Shown here: one piece after another, positions 28,859 through 41,800 of the stretch
How positions within the stretch are numbered: position 1 is the first letter of the stretch
How the letters are laid out: every line of letters begins with the position of its first letter
Assembly (NCBI RefSeq): GCF_032362555.1
Contig: NC_083507.1
Coordinates: forward strand, 7,381,001 to 7,445,000
Source of the DNA: Amyelois transitella
Lineage: Eukaryota > Arthropoda > Insecta > Lepidoptera > Pyralidae
DNA: 64,000 nucleotides
Direction of reading: 5' to 3'
Made by a program: the position numbers and the translations under genes
Notes under the pieces: generated by a model
Databases searched by the model: none
Seen by the model: the letters and a program-made list of their open reading frames with translations, nothing else
Told to the model about the DNA's origin: nothing

Positions 28859-29762
28859 GGCTGAGTTAAAAAGAGTATTGGTTACACCTGTAGCCTCGTC
28901 GAATAGTTAACTTCTTATGTTGAAGTAATTACGCCCAAAATGTACCTACGTAGTAGTTAATAGAAATAATCAAAGGTTAACTATTATCTAATTTCGAAAT
29001 ATTTTGACCGTCACGTGGTAGCTTATCCTCCATAGATTAACAATCATAGTTTCATAAGATTAATTACAAAGTACCTCCTTTGTTAAATATGTAGTTTTAT
29101 CAGTATTGTAAACGAAATCCATGGAAAGTGATAAAATAATCTAATAAGACAATCAAGATAAACAGATTGGTTTAGGATTAGTAATTTTTGCATACCTTTT
29201 ATAATTACCTTTTGTAAACAGTTAATTAGATTATCCCTAAATATTTAGTTTTAATTCTCCAACAGACACGTCGCAATTTCAAAATTTAACGAACCTAGTA
29301 ATTTTTGAGACTGAAAATTAATAAGGCAATTACTTAAGAGCTTATGGGCTACGATCCTGTTAAGAGTACCTAGCTAAAACTGCTAAGTACTTTTTGTGGA
29401 CATGAATCTTATTTCTTTAATAGTAACCGAAAATACCAATTGACGAATTAAACCTCCCCTTATTGGGGACCAGCAATGTGTTGTAGTGGTCATTGTTACA
29501 ACCTTCTACTTTGTTACATAGTATAATTAAAACTGATTTTTATTTGATTTCTATAGTGATAAGAGTATATAGTCATCACAAGATATCTATCTTAAATATA
29601 TCTAAGAAGTGCGCCATTCGCTTACTTTGCTCTGTGATTTATTCAGTTACAGGAAGCAACGTGTCAGAAGTTTACAGATGGCAAATCGCTGAAATTTATT
29701 AATGTCAGCGATGTATAACGTATTTTAATTGAATTAATTTTCCCATCCTGACAAAAGGAAGC
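28859..29762. other. Intergenic spacer upstream of lipid-binding gene B
   Basis: AT-rich DNA with no exon or named repeat recognised. It must contain the gene B promoter on the minus strand. Confidence 0.4.
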
Positions 29763-30002
29763 TCACACAATGTCGCCGTGTGTGAGCCGTATGGTCTTCA
29801 GGACCTTGACATAATTCAACGAATGAATGGACGAAAACGAAACGGTATCTGAGTTCAAATCACCACACCTTATGTTTATCTTGGGAAGGTTTACTATGAT
29901 ATACTTACAAAATTCTTCAAAACATTGGATGGTTGTGCCTTTAGGGTAACCACAAAATGTAAGTAAAAGTAAACCAAAACATATAAACAGTCCTTTTAAC
30001 AT
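29763..30002 (-). CDS. Putative small secreted Cys-containing protein, 79 aa
   Basis: A true ATG opens a frame starting MLKGLFICFGLLLLTFCGYP, a good signal peptide. The rest has CFEEFCKY and IRCGDLNSDT (three Cys after cleavage) and ends LTHGDIV. A GTGAGC donor-like site overlaps the last codon (near 29769), so this could be the first exon of a longer minus-strand gene rather than a complete one. I found no convincing next exon before gene B. The family is unknown. It sits just upstream of, and in the same orientation as, the two lipid-binding genes. Confidence 0.5.
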   Translation of the reverse strand: MLKGLFICFGLLLLTFCGYPKGTTIQCFEEFCKYIIVNLPKINIRCGDLNSDTVSFSSIHSLNYVKVLKTIRLTHGDIV

Positions 30003-32468
30003 AGGAATCCCTTAAAGGATTTATGTTAAAAGGCAATACTTAGGTACTTTATTGCGTTTATATTAAAACAATATGGGTTTGATTTTACCTGATGATGACG
30101 GGTCAAATAATAATAGATGCATAAACATACAGTGTTCAATGTTTTACGTACCTATCGTGTGCACATTGCTTCATATATAGGTTAGTGTTGGTTGACGACA
30201 TTCGTCAAAACGTCGTATTGCTTCATCGACAGTAGTTAAGCGAAGATTTACTACGGCCCATCATGTACAATTCAGGTTATTCTACCGGATGCCTGTCTTG
30301 TTGTATGTGTTCCATAACTCTTATGGAATGGAAGACAAAAAAGTAGCTGGTCGTCGGCGGTTGAGTGGGTAACACAAAATAATTGGAACTGCAATATATA
30401 CATAGTAAAAATTTATGTCTAGACACCTTCCTGCAATAAGTAGACATCGAAGGAGATTTTGGTAAAACAAATTCTACTGTATCACGGAAACCGCGACCAA
30501 ACACGTTGTTCCTAACAGCACCGTCACGGGATAGATGAAACATCAAGATGGATTTATGTGAACTAACCAAAGGAATTCAGAGTCTGCCCTCAGAAAAGAT
30601 TGCTCTCCACCTTCCTATAAGGAATCTGGTTGTGGATGACTTATTATACTTATTTTATGAGATAATCTACCATACCAAGCTACGCAGACTTTTCGGACTA
30701 TTCGGCCATTCTCGTCGTCGTCTTCCTAACTTGCCGACTCTATGATAGAGATACACGTGAACTCCAAGCTCCTCTCCAGAGAGGTGAAGAAACCGGTTAG
30801 ATACCACGATATCTATCTAAATAGTTCCATGAGATTTAAGTCAACTTGTTTTAGATAGATAGCTACCTACTTACTGCAATCCTGATATTGGTACCTATGC
30901 AATAAATCTTTATTTGGATTTAAATACCTACCATTTTTAATAATTTGCTCCTGACATATTTTCATCGTAATACCTAGTTGTCCTAAATAAATAATAAAAG
31001 GTAATTAGTCACTCAGTGATTCATTATCAAAAAGCTGTTTAAATAGATCAAATAAGACTGGGGAGTGAATCAGACTTTACAAAATAATTTAACTTTTAGG
31101 CGACACGTTAAATTTTATTTGATACGCCTTTTGTATTCGTTATACTAAAGTGGACCACCTAACCGACCTGCAGGCTGGAGTAACTTATAAGGTCATCGCA
31201 GTTGCAAGGGCAAAAATTTTAAATTTTTCTTTGAGTTGCACTATAGTCTTGAATTTATATAGATTAGAATAGAATAGGTTTATTTTCAAAATTGGATTAG
31301 ATTTTTATCTAATTATATCTATGTAGTACCGGTTCCAAAGAGCATGGGCAGAAGGAGCGGCGGAACAAACTACAAATATTATTTTTGTGGACACCGATTT
31401 CGCCCATTTTTACTAAATGGGCGAAATCGGTCTGCAAGAGACCATTATTTCAATGTTACTGGGGGCCCCGTGACCCAGTTCGTTTTAAATATGATCGCGG
31501 TTTCTCAGTTCTACGTGTTCCTATAAGTGGTTGGGTATTGTTTTCTTTTATTTAATTTTTGTCCGTAGTAGACTTGTAGGTAGTAGAGAAAGATCCACGA
31601 TACTCATAAAGCTTGCGGTAGGCCGATGTCAGTCAGTCATTCTACAAGAAGTTTCCATAGTAAATAAGTATAAATAGCTCGTAAACTCTGTTTTCTGTTG
31701 CTAGCAGCTTATGAAGGAATGTTTGACCATGAACTTGTGATTATTTCGGCATGTGTTGAAATGTTGATTGTAACTCTGAAACTGTAGTCGACGTTGTTTG
31801 GTGAGATTTATATAATAGAGCGAAAACGTAATAAAAAAAAAACTACATCAATTTAACTTGCGCCTTTTAAAAAATTATGTAATGGTTACGTTGATTGTTT
31901 AAGATATTTCGATGTGGTAGGTATCCACTTTTGAGTAATATAATAAACTACCTAGCTATTGCGCGCGGTTTCGCTCCTATCGGATTTTCAGAAAAAAAAT
32001 ATGAAGGTAGGTAATCTATGTTGGACGATCGAAATCGTCCAACGGCTACGGCAGACATGAAAGCGTAAAAGATACAGAGTTTCGCATTTTTATTTACCTT
32101 ATGATAATTTCCTTTTACAAGTGATTTTTTTTAAACATAGTAAATCTTTACGATGTTCCTATTCCTAGACGATAGGTACTTCGACATTTGCCTGCCGAAC
32201 TATATACCTACATCGATATTACGGGCAAATCCGATTCAATGTCTGTATGTCTGTGATGCTATTTATTCTTCGTATACAGAGTTCACGTATCTCAGTGCTC
32301 TCGATCTCCCATGACACCATAGCCGCCTGGTGCTCCGAATTGGCGGTTTTAAACAAAATGTTAGTTTAGTACAAGAAACCGTCAAAAATTTTCTGTAAAT
32401 TTACAATAAATGTTGGCTTATGAAATAAATGGATAATTAGACGTATTTCATGAACGCATTAATTCACA
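30003..32468. other. 2.5-kb spacer with small hairpins and SINE debris
   Basis: No convincing gene is seen. At 30735-30795 CTCCTCTCCAGAGAGGTGAA resembles a SINE tail. A perfect hairpin lies at 31393-31431: 17-bp arms starting ACCGATTTCGCCC around TTACT with neighbours. Another lies at 32021-32042: TTGGACGAT, loop CGAA, ATCGTCCAA. Short frames on both strands near 30277-30745 show no family features. Confidence 0.45.
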
Positions 32469-34324
32469 ATGTGGAGAAAGGTAGCGATTTGCGTTGTGTT
32501 AATTTTTGTAGTTGTAACGTGTGTATTCACAGCTCCTGCCTATCATCATTGTAAGTATTTTTTTTTAATTATTCATTATTCTACTTTACGGCTGTAACTA
32601 GGCTGTCTACATTTCCCAAAATTTAAGAACAGTAGAATTTTTATTTTATTTTTTTTATATTTTACATAGAAAGTCGCTTGGTACAGGTGTAAAATTTCAT
32701 CTAAATAGATACAGCACTTTTTGTAATGATTCATTGCAAACGCATATATAAATATGTTTTTAACCAGGGAAATTTATTCCGTAAGGAATAAAGTGATATT
32801 TGTTTGAATGTTATGTAGCAGGTAGGTCCTGAAGGGGTCCTTATACCTACTCAATATCAATAGGGATTACTTATATGAAATACACCTAGCGAAGAAACGC
32901 CAGTAGGTAAACCCTGTCCAAATCCACGATTCTAAAGTTGATAAATTCCCATGGTCTTTTCTCTTAGCAGGAGAATTAGCAATTGCTTGTTTATTAATAC
33001 CTTGTGCAGTGTTTGTTGTGAAATGCTTCTTGTGTCTGTAAGTGTTGCCGCCGGCGCCAGTAGACCCGAAATTGATGAATCATTTCAAAAGTGAAAACTT
33101 ATTCAGCGCAAGATACCATAAAATTTTAGATTGAGATATGAACGGCTATTCGTTAGGTAAGACTTACACAGAATATTAAGATCACTTTGAAATCTATTGT
33201 ACTATAATTTGAGATATTAAGCTTAGTGAGTTGCCCATGAAGGGCTAGGCAGTAGGCGGTAATCTCTTGATTCGATGCGCCCAATTGACCGGCTTTTCGC
33301 TTATTATCTTTCAGTACGGGGACCTCATTTCACAATAAGTACAACTCCAGAACAGAAGACGCCGTTCATAGAAGTTCGGAATTCCACTTACCACGGTTTC
33401 GGCCCACGGGAGGAGGCCCGGGCGATGTGCGCCGTGAGTACCCACGAGGTCAACGCCACGGCCAATGCCACCATCACAAGGAGATTGCATGGAGTAGTCA
33501 CGTCTAGTGAGTATAATTGATCTTATTAGAAATGATGGATTTCTGGTGATGTCATCTGTTTCAGGCGACTATGACCCTATAATTAAGTGTTGAAAGAGAA
33601 CAAGTCAAATGGACTGTTCCAAAAGTAGAATTGACTTTCTGTTGCTAATTGCGTATTGTATCCAAAAAGAGTAAGGCATTGTTACCATATTCATTGTTAC
33701 ATCGTAAAAGTCAGTTCTTATAAGGTTACATAGGCAAAGGCTATCAAGTTACAAATAGACCTTTATTTCACAACGGTTTTACATATTTTTTTCTTGCCCT
33801 TTCCGGGTAGTTACCAAACTCTTGCGTACTCTATCTTTATTCATTACACTTTTCACGCCAGCGCCGACAGCTTAGTATCCCTTATTCCACGTTCGTAGCT
33901 TGTCTATGGTAACCAGATACGAACATACCTTCCCTTGATCATACCGATTACCAGAACTTCTTCTGTCTATACAGAAATATGTTCAAAGAAGCGTTCGTCT
34001 TGAGCCTCTTTATAGATGTAAATTGTCATATTTTTAACGTGTTGGTTGTATGGTACAAAACCAAATAAACAATTTTTCTTACTTTCTTTCTCTTTCAAAG
34101 TAGCTTTTTACACTTTTGTTAGTTAATAACATTAAATACAAATCAATTTTCCAGGAGAACTACACAACGCAATCCAGCGACTAGAAGTAATAATCTTTGG
34201 CCAGATGCAACAGCTGTGGCAGAGTTTGGACGCCCTGCGAACACATTTGACGAACGACAATATGCGAGCGCCCTTCCCCGATAGGAGGACTGTCTCATTT
34301 CGATACAAGCCCAGCACGAAATAG
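32469..34324 (+). CDS. Secreted N-glycosylated protein of unknown family, 3 exons, 147 aa
   Basis: Exons 32469-32550, 33315-33506 and 34155-34324 join in phase (444 bases) with GT-AG borders. Residues 1-22 form a signal peptide (MWRKVAICVVLIFVVVTCVF, then TAPAYHH). Exon 2 carries three N-glycosylation sequons (NSTY and NATANAT) and one cysteine (AMCAVSTHEVNA). Exon 3 is an amphipathic helix, likely a coiled coil (LHNAIQRLEVIIFGQMQQLW and following), ending in a basic RRTVSFRYKPSTK tail. AATAAA at 34438-34443 lies 114 bp after the stop. I do not recognise the family. The helix suggests oligomer formation outside the cell. Confidence 0.75.
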
Positions 34325-35866
34325 AATTTATATTTGACCGTAGCCACGAGAAGTAGGTTTTGAAAATGAGTTGGGTGGCTAAGTATATTGGAAGGTAACA
34401 AAAAAGACACTCCGCAAAAGTTTAATTCATGTTACGAAATAAAATATAATTGACATTTAAAATAGTATGCAACGCCCTTATTTTTCCAGGGTTTTAGCAC
34501 AAATAATCGGATTATGCCTTGTGTCATTTCTTATTTCCATAGGATTTTAATTTTGATGAGTGACAGTATCGTTTTGGTAGATTATCTTGTTACGTGGATT
34601 TTACGTTATTATATTACGTTATTATTATACTCTTTGGGTCAAAATAAAACAAGTGACGTAATAAAGTTCAATTTATTAACAATTAGTAACCGGAATCAGC
34701 GGGTTGCCGACGAAGTTCTGACGCATGTTTGACTGTTCAAACTTTGTCGGGTAATAACAATAAAAATACGTTAGTTTTTAAGTTAAAAGTATTACGTCTA
34801 AATGCCAGTATTAATAAATATTAACAAAATAATAAACAATTTAAGTATTATGCCTTTTATGACCTGCTTCGCATATCAGTTTATTAGAAGTTAAAAACTG
34901 CTTTTCAATATATGCACAAACTTATTTAAAATTGGACGGATATAATTTCATGTCTTTCTTCAATATAAAAATTGAAATCACCACCACTCAAGCAAATCAA
35001 TTATTATAATTGATTTCACAATTAGATTTTAATACTTTTTATAACATTCTATCTTCATTTTTATCTTACAAACATACATAATCTTTGTCCTGATTATAAA
35101 TTGATACAAATTTTAGAATATTTAATAAAACACTAGAAACCCTTTGACGCGAAAAGTGATATCAAAGAAAATCATCCTAGATTTTTGATCAACGATCAAA
35201 ATCAGTCGCATGGGATTTTAATTAAGTACATTTTTATCTCATTAAAAAAAGAGTAAGGTTTTAAATATCCAGCTTAAATGAAGTATCAAAATATTACCTG
35301 CCTGCTCTAATGATATTTGAATTTCGAAGATATAATGTAGGTACTATTTTGTTTCTTAATTACGGTAAAGAAATCTAACAGCTTTTAACTGCAAAAAATG
35401 TAAATTACTTGACTACTCACGAATATTTTATTTTCACTTTAATAAAGATTTAATAAAGTGTGGTACTGAATTATGTGTAATTTCGTTAGCAGTAAGTTTT
35501 TTGAAAGGGCGCTTATACACTAGGCGTTATAAAACCAGGAAACTATAAATATATACGAGTAGTATTGAGAATCAACTGAACAAAAGAAATAAACGCATGA
35601 TTAACTTAGTGGAAAGATGAACAAAGAAGAAGGCTTGCGAAGTTGTTGAAATTTGTTTATGCAAAGTTATTGTTTGTTGATCGCCCAATGTACCAGCTAC
35701 CTTACGGTCGAATACTCAAACTTATTTAAGCAGCATGATGATTGTCTTTTTTGTAATTGGACATATCGCGGTTAAAATAAATTGGATCAATCGAGCTATT
35801 GGGTTAAAAAAAATCCGTTTCAATATTCAATCAACAGATATCAAAATCTAATTAGGGTACTTGTTG
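34325..35866. other. Convergent 3' region between the glycoprotein gene and filamin
   Basis: The two genes converge here. The plus-strand AATAAA is at 34438-34443. For filamin, minus-strand AATAAA (plus TTTATT at 35427-35432) is a candidate about 435 bp after its stop. I found no repeat or gene between. Confidence 0.5.
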
Positions 35867-38800
35867 TCAAGCGGCGGAGGCTTGGAGATATCTTCGCAAT
35901 TCCTCTTGTGTGTCGAAGATCATGACCGGGAACGGCGAGCCGGGCACGTGGCGGCCTGCCCATCGGACCTCCACGCGGTAGTCGCCGGGTTCGGTGGGCG
36001 AAAACTGGTGACAACAGATGCAATTGAGTTACAGTTACTTTATTATTTATTTTAAAACGTCGTATGCAATTACGAGTGTGGTAGGTAACGGCGGATAGCG
36101 GCAATCGTGTCGGCGGTCGAAGGGTTACCGCAGAATAAAAGGTGTGATGCGCCAGTTGATGATGACTTACAAAAAGTATACTTCTTTCAGCATTCAGTAT
36201 TCAGTCCACTTAATGAAGCAATCATGCCCGCCTACTTAGGTAAAACTTGATGCGGGTCTGGTCAAAATCTGGCCTTAAAGCGTTTGATTTGAGTGCAACA
36301 CGCAAGGATGAGAGATAATGACCTAAAAGGGCAGTATTTTTAATTGTTCTTATTACGTAGCAATTTATATTATAAAAATAAAATTTATCATCAAATGGAA
36401 TTATATCAGACACCTGTATCATAGAATTAAACTACCACCCAAATCGATAGGAGCATATTAATTTTATTGTTTCGTACAATTAGATAACAATCATGATGAA
36501 TGGGGAACAATTGGGGAGATATCGTAAATTATTTTCATATCTGATTTCAAGCATTGAAGTTGTTTTCAATATTTATTTGATAAGAATAATCTTTTAATCA
36601 GGTGCGATGGTGACTGGTACGTACTAATTTGAGTGTTCATAAGGTATTTAAATATAATTTTATTAATATTACCAGACTACTCTTTGGTTGGATGACTGTT
36701 GTTAATTTGGTGAAAAAAAAATTTTACAAAATGTCCACATAATTTTCGATAGTAAAAAAATAATATTTATATTCATTTTGTACTTTAATAGTAAAGTATT
36801 TACATATAGTCCGTCTTTATCCTTTGCGGGGTTGACAGAGCCAACTGTCTCGAAAAGACTAAAAGCCACGTTCAACTGCATGACAAAAATTAAATTAAAT
36901 AGTGACAGGTTGCTAACCTACAAAAGGAATCTTAAGCTTGGAAGCTTATCCCTTAGTAGCCTTATACGAGATCCATGGGAACGATATGAAGTGGTTCTTT
37001 TCGCTGTAAACTCAACACAAACGGTGCGGCAACGGTTTTGTTTGCCCTATCTTCAGTGGGAGGCTTGCGCCGGATATACCCCTGTGCATTATCAATTGAG
37101 GGCGTTCCGACCTTTACGTAATGACGTCATCATTTCCTTCCATAGTATGGTCCTTGAACTACTGGTTCTCCCTCTGGATTACAACTCGGCACCCTTTGGT
37201 CCTCGCACTCGCACTGTAAACTGACCTGCCTCAGCGCCTCTAGTGTTGCGTAGGAATCGTGACTAAAATTTTTCTTTGAAAGACTCCTATACAATGTGAT
37301 GTTAGCATTTACCTTGCAAAGTATAGTCCTGTCCTTCTGGTTTTCCCTTTGCATCTCAACGCGGAAGGCGCCCTTCGGTCCGCGCACTCGCACTGTCAAC
37401 TGTCCTGCGCCGGCGCCCTTCGTGTCGCATAAGAACCGTGACTGGAATGTCGCCAACACGCCTGGCTCCACACCCGGTCCGTACACACGAACCTGAGATA
37501 CGATATATATTAATGTTATTAACTACACATATAATCACATTTCGATGCTCGGTGACTTCTGGCATACAAAATAGGAAGGAGAGGAAGAGTTCTTGAAAGT
37601 GGCCACGTCAAAGCACTTACAGTTAGTTTACCATAAGTACAAAATGACATTGAATAAGCTTTTGTCTTCCCTATCTCACACTAGAATCAACTAGAAAACG
37701 AAAAGAAAGAGATAGAGGGTACAAATCTAGGTCATCTCACTCTTTAGTAACTGGCTCATTAAAAGTAAATTAAAAAAAATCGTAACAGCTTTCAAAAATC
37801 GAACTTACCTTAGAAGGGTCAGGCGCGCCGGCCACTTTGAGTATGAACGGCGATCCTGGCACATGTTCTCCAGCAAACTGTATGCTGAGCACGTGTCGGC
37901 CCGCCTCCGCAGGCTTTACGTTGAGTGTGAATGTGCCGTCACCGTGCTCGTATAGTTCGCAGTACGCGACCTGTAGGTGATTAAGTGTTGTAAGTATAAT
38001 TACCTACACAATTATGTGACTAGTTGTAAGGAAGTCTGCTTTGAAGTTAAATATTGGCAGTCAATGCCACTTTCTCGTATTTTAGCGCATATCCAATTTC
38101 ATTCTCAGTTATAAATAAAAAGCATATTTGCTGCTGTTTAAATTGATTTTTAGTTGTTTGTACTTTCCCAACATGCGTTACGTAGAAAGTGTGCAACACC
38201 ATTTGAAAAAACGTTATAGGTAATATCAACCAATCAACGACTTACATCATTGTTTTCTTGTTATTTTTTTCCTTAACTATGTTGATTACCTGATACGGAT
38301 TCAACTACGTCTAAAAAAAATACAACTACGTTACCTTGTTAGGTCCGGTGCAGTGCGCCGTAAGCTCGCCGGGTCCGGCGCGTCGGGTGTCGATCCACGA
38401 ACGGATCTCATGCCCGACGATGCCGGACACGAGCCCGGTGCCGGAGCAGACCACGCGGGAAGCGTCGCCGCTCTCGCCGCCCGGCGACACGTTCACTGTT
38501 AGAGGGCAGCCTGAGGAGAAGAAAGTCAAATTAGTGATTGATTGATCATTTTGTCTTTCATATAACTAAAAATTATTTGAGTGACTTGCCTCCTTATTCG
38601 CGGACGTTGCACAGATATATTTCTTATCAACTCTTACATTGTGATAAGTGTAGGTACTATGGTAACGTTTAAACAGTGTTAGACAAATAGTCAAGAATGC
38701 AGATACTTAAGTCGTTGCAAATTATTCTCACAAATCCTATGCAATAATTTAAATGACTGACAGACATTGGACATTATTGATTCGGCTCGAAGGACCCATA

Positions 38801-41800
38801 GACAAGAGTATATAGAGCCAAGGCAGCTTGAATGAAACTCAGACTCCCGGAACGAAGACATTTACTCAAATCTCAATCTCAATTATATGCTTGTACAGAA
38901 ATCAAAACCATATCGCGTTTCAATATGGGATAACGTCATCTATGATTATAAAAGTAAACTAAACATATGTTTAAACCAAAATTAGACAAGGAATGGTAGC
39001 TTAAAACTGTTTAAGCATAAAATGTTTTAATGGAAATAGTACGTAAAAAATCCAAATCAGGGTGATAATAATTGAAACGTAAAATATTAATGTGCGAAAC
39101 TCACCCTTGACGAGTCGACCAGCCCACATGACCCTAAGCTGGTGGTCGCCAGGTCTTCGCGGGGTATACGTTGCCCGCCACAGCCCCGGCCCGGCGGCCG
39201 CTAACGCCACCGGGACCGTCTCCCCGTCCGGGGTAGACAGCGACGCTTCGGGAGCGCCGGGACCTGCTGCGCTTCCGTCTGGAAATTTAATTTATAATTA
39301 ACACTAAAGTTTAACTTTTACGTGTTTCAGGAGATCTAAGTGGGTGAAGTAAGTTGATTTGAATAAAAACAAAACAAAAATCAAACAGATGAAATGTTAC
39401 ACAGTTAAGCAAGGAAGGATGGTGTGTAACAATACAAATAAGATAGGTGTGATCAATAGCTAAATACAAACGGAGAAGACAGCCGGTATATGAGCACAGA
39501 CGAGGGCCAATCCACGTCTAGCTAAAGCCACGCTGGTCCGCTGATTCTAGCGCAGCCAATACCGCTTTGCAAGGAGCTCCCCACTCTTAGTTACTATTTC
39601 TAGCATAGAAAGACTGTTTGTGTAAGAGGCACAGTGTGAGCTGATCCGCGTTCAGCTAATATCAGCAGTTCCTGGCGCGGCTAGTAACGCTCTACGGGGA
39701 GCTCCCCCTACCTGACGCCATTGTATATCCTCCACATAGTCACAAGTGAGGGCTTAAATAACACTACAGATGGCTTACCGATGGTGAAGACAGCCGGTGT
39801 ATGAGGTGCTGCATGAGCCAATCCACGTCCAGCCAATGCCACTCGGTCAGCAGTTCCTGGTGCAGCTAGTAACGCTCTGCGAGGAGCTCCCCCCACCAGG
39901 GCGCCGTTATACGTTAGTTCTAGTTCATGCTCGCCAGCGCCGGCGCCCTCGCCAGATAGGGTAACTACTGCGCGGCCGGATACAGTTTCCACACCTGGAA
40001 AAATATAATTAATAATGGCATGTTAATACGGTCTACTGGAAGCATTTTCTTTTAAGTCTAATTATCCTGTACTAGGTTCAGTTTTCTTCAGTGGCCGTAG
40101 AATGGACGACAAAAACATAAATTGGTAATTTCGCTAGCAACACTTTACGAGTCGTAAAGGACACTTACGTTGATGGCGTCCAGCCAACAGACACTCCAGC
40201 GATCCTGGTCCGGCGTTGCTGGTGTCCAGTACTAATTTGGAGGGAGCTCGTACACGCCCCGCGTTGTCTGCGCCCCAACCGCCCACTGGCATTATAGCTG
40301 AGGTATCTATAACCTGCCAAATTAAAAAAAGATATATATATTAAGAAAGAATAGCTAGCCAGCTACTGCGTGAGTACGTGTACATTGCGGAGTGTTTTTG
40401 TTGTAATTACATAAATAGCAAATACCTACGTTTGACAGAATTTTTATCTCGTAAGTCAGTACCCGTTTTTTCCCACCCACTGTCTTTAACTTTTATGACT
40501 AACACCCTGTGTCCACTTAGAACCAACTTGTCCATGGTCCACCAAGATCTAAATCTTGGTTATAAGTAGACACAGGGTGTTAGATAAGAATGAAAGCGCT
40601 AAAAGAGCAAAGAGAATGATGATGGAGAATAAATACAGAGGGAACAAAAACCAACATAATACAGGGACAGGGGAAAGTTAAGCACGCTTTATACCTACGT
40701 ATTTTGTAAACTTACCTTCACGGAGAATGGACTTCCAGGAAGAGGTCCGCTGCTGGTGAATATCCTGACTTCATACAAGCCCACGACTAAAGGAATATAG
40801 GCGCATAGCCACTCCCGAGGCGCACCTGCGACTACTCTACATTCTAATAGACCGGAATCTGTTGAGTCTTCTTTGCCGTCGGTTAGCCTTTCAACCTGGG
40901 GAAAAATATTGAAACTAAAATTTTATCAAATGTAGAATGAAGCTTTAAGCTTTTTTATATTAAGTTTAGTATGTATTGTTTACATGGTGATGACTGTACT
41001 AATGGTGGATCTGAATATGTCTGTTTTTATAATCACAATGAATTAACAGTTGCATTTTAAGCAGAAGCCGTTTTAGTATATTCGTTTCATAAATAAAATT
41101 AGGAAAAGATGTTCAGCTCGTCTTCTTTCTCTAGCGTTAATCCCGGCTACATTCTCACCTTTCTGAAGAAGACCCGTGGTACGTCTTTTGACTATAATCC
41201 TCGATTGGGTTATTCAGGTTTTTACACAAAGACATTCAGCTCGTCTGCGGGGTATATACCTGGACAGTGGGCGTGGCATCTTCATCGCAATGTATGGTGA
41301 AAGCGGCCTCTTTACCCACGTGCGCATGGACCAAACCCGTGCCAGCACATCGCGCCACGCTACTACTGCGAGTGTTCAGAACGCCTAGCGAAACTGGACT
41401 GCCTGCTACTGGGGCACCTGAGAAGAAAATACTAAATTGAAGGGATTCCTTGTGGTATATAAATTTTTCTTCGGTTTTCTTTGCGTATATAACTTCGAAA
41501 TGTATAACTCAATCAAAAGAAAGGCTAACAAACTTGGGATTTTTTATTTAAGGTGATGAACCTATCGCCTAGAATAAAATTGATAGCCAGCACCATGTCA
41601 CTCTTTGAATCTCAAATCCATATCAAGCCCACAGCTGACGGTTACCTATCAATCTTTTCGAGACTGTTGGCTCTGTATGTCCACCGTAAGGTAAGTGTCG
41701 GGACGAGCAGCGAGGAAGACGAGGGGTTGCATCAGTGCCTAGCCAGGCACTTGGAAAATCGATCCTTTAGGAGCCGCGCGGGTCCATAAAATATTTTACC

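Noticed and set aside
30277-30570. 97-codon minus-strand frame
   Set aside because: No signal, domain or codon pattern; flanked by SINE-like debris. Probably translated repeat.
37130-37486. A single 118-codon frame spanning the filamin exon 37313-37492 and its copy
   Set aside because: The frame passes the true donor and enters the shadow in another phase; it is not a continuous gene.
41100-41200. Frame and repeated ATTCAGCTCGTCT motif beside the filamin exon at 41260
   Set aside because: Looks like a dispersed repeat (CGTTAATCCCGGCTACATTC) rather than an exon copy; limits too uncertain for a feature.
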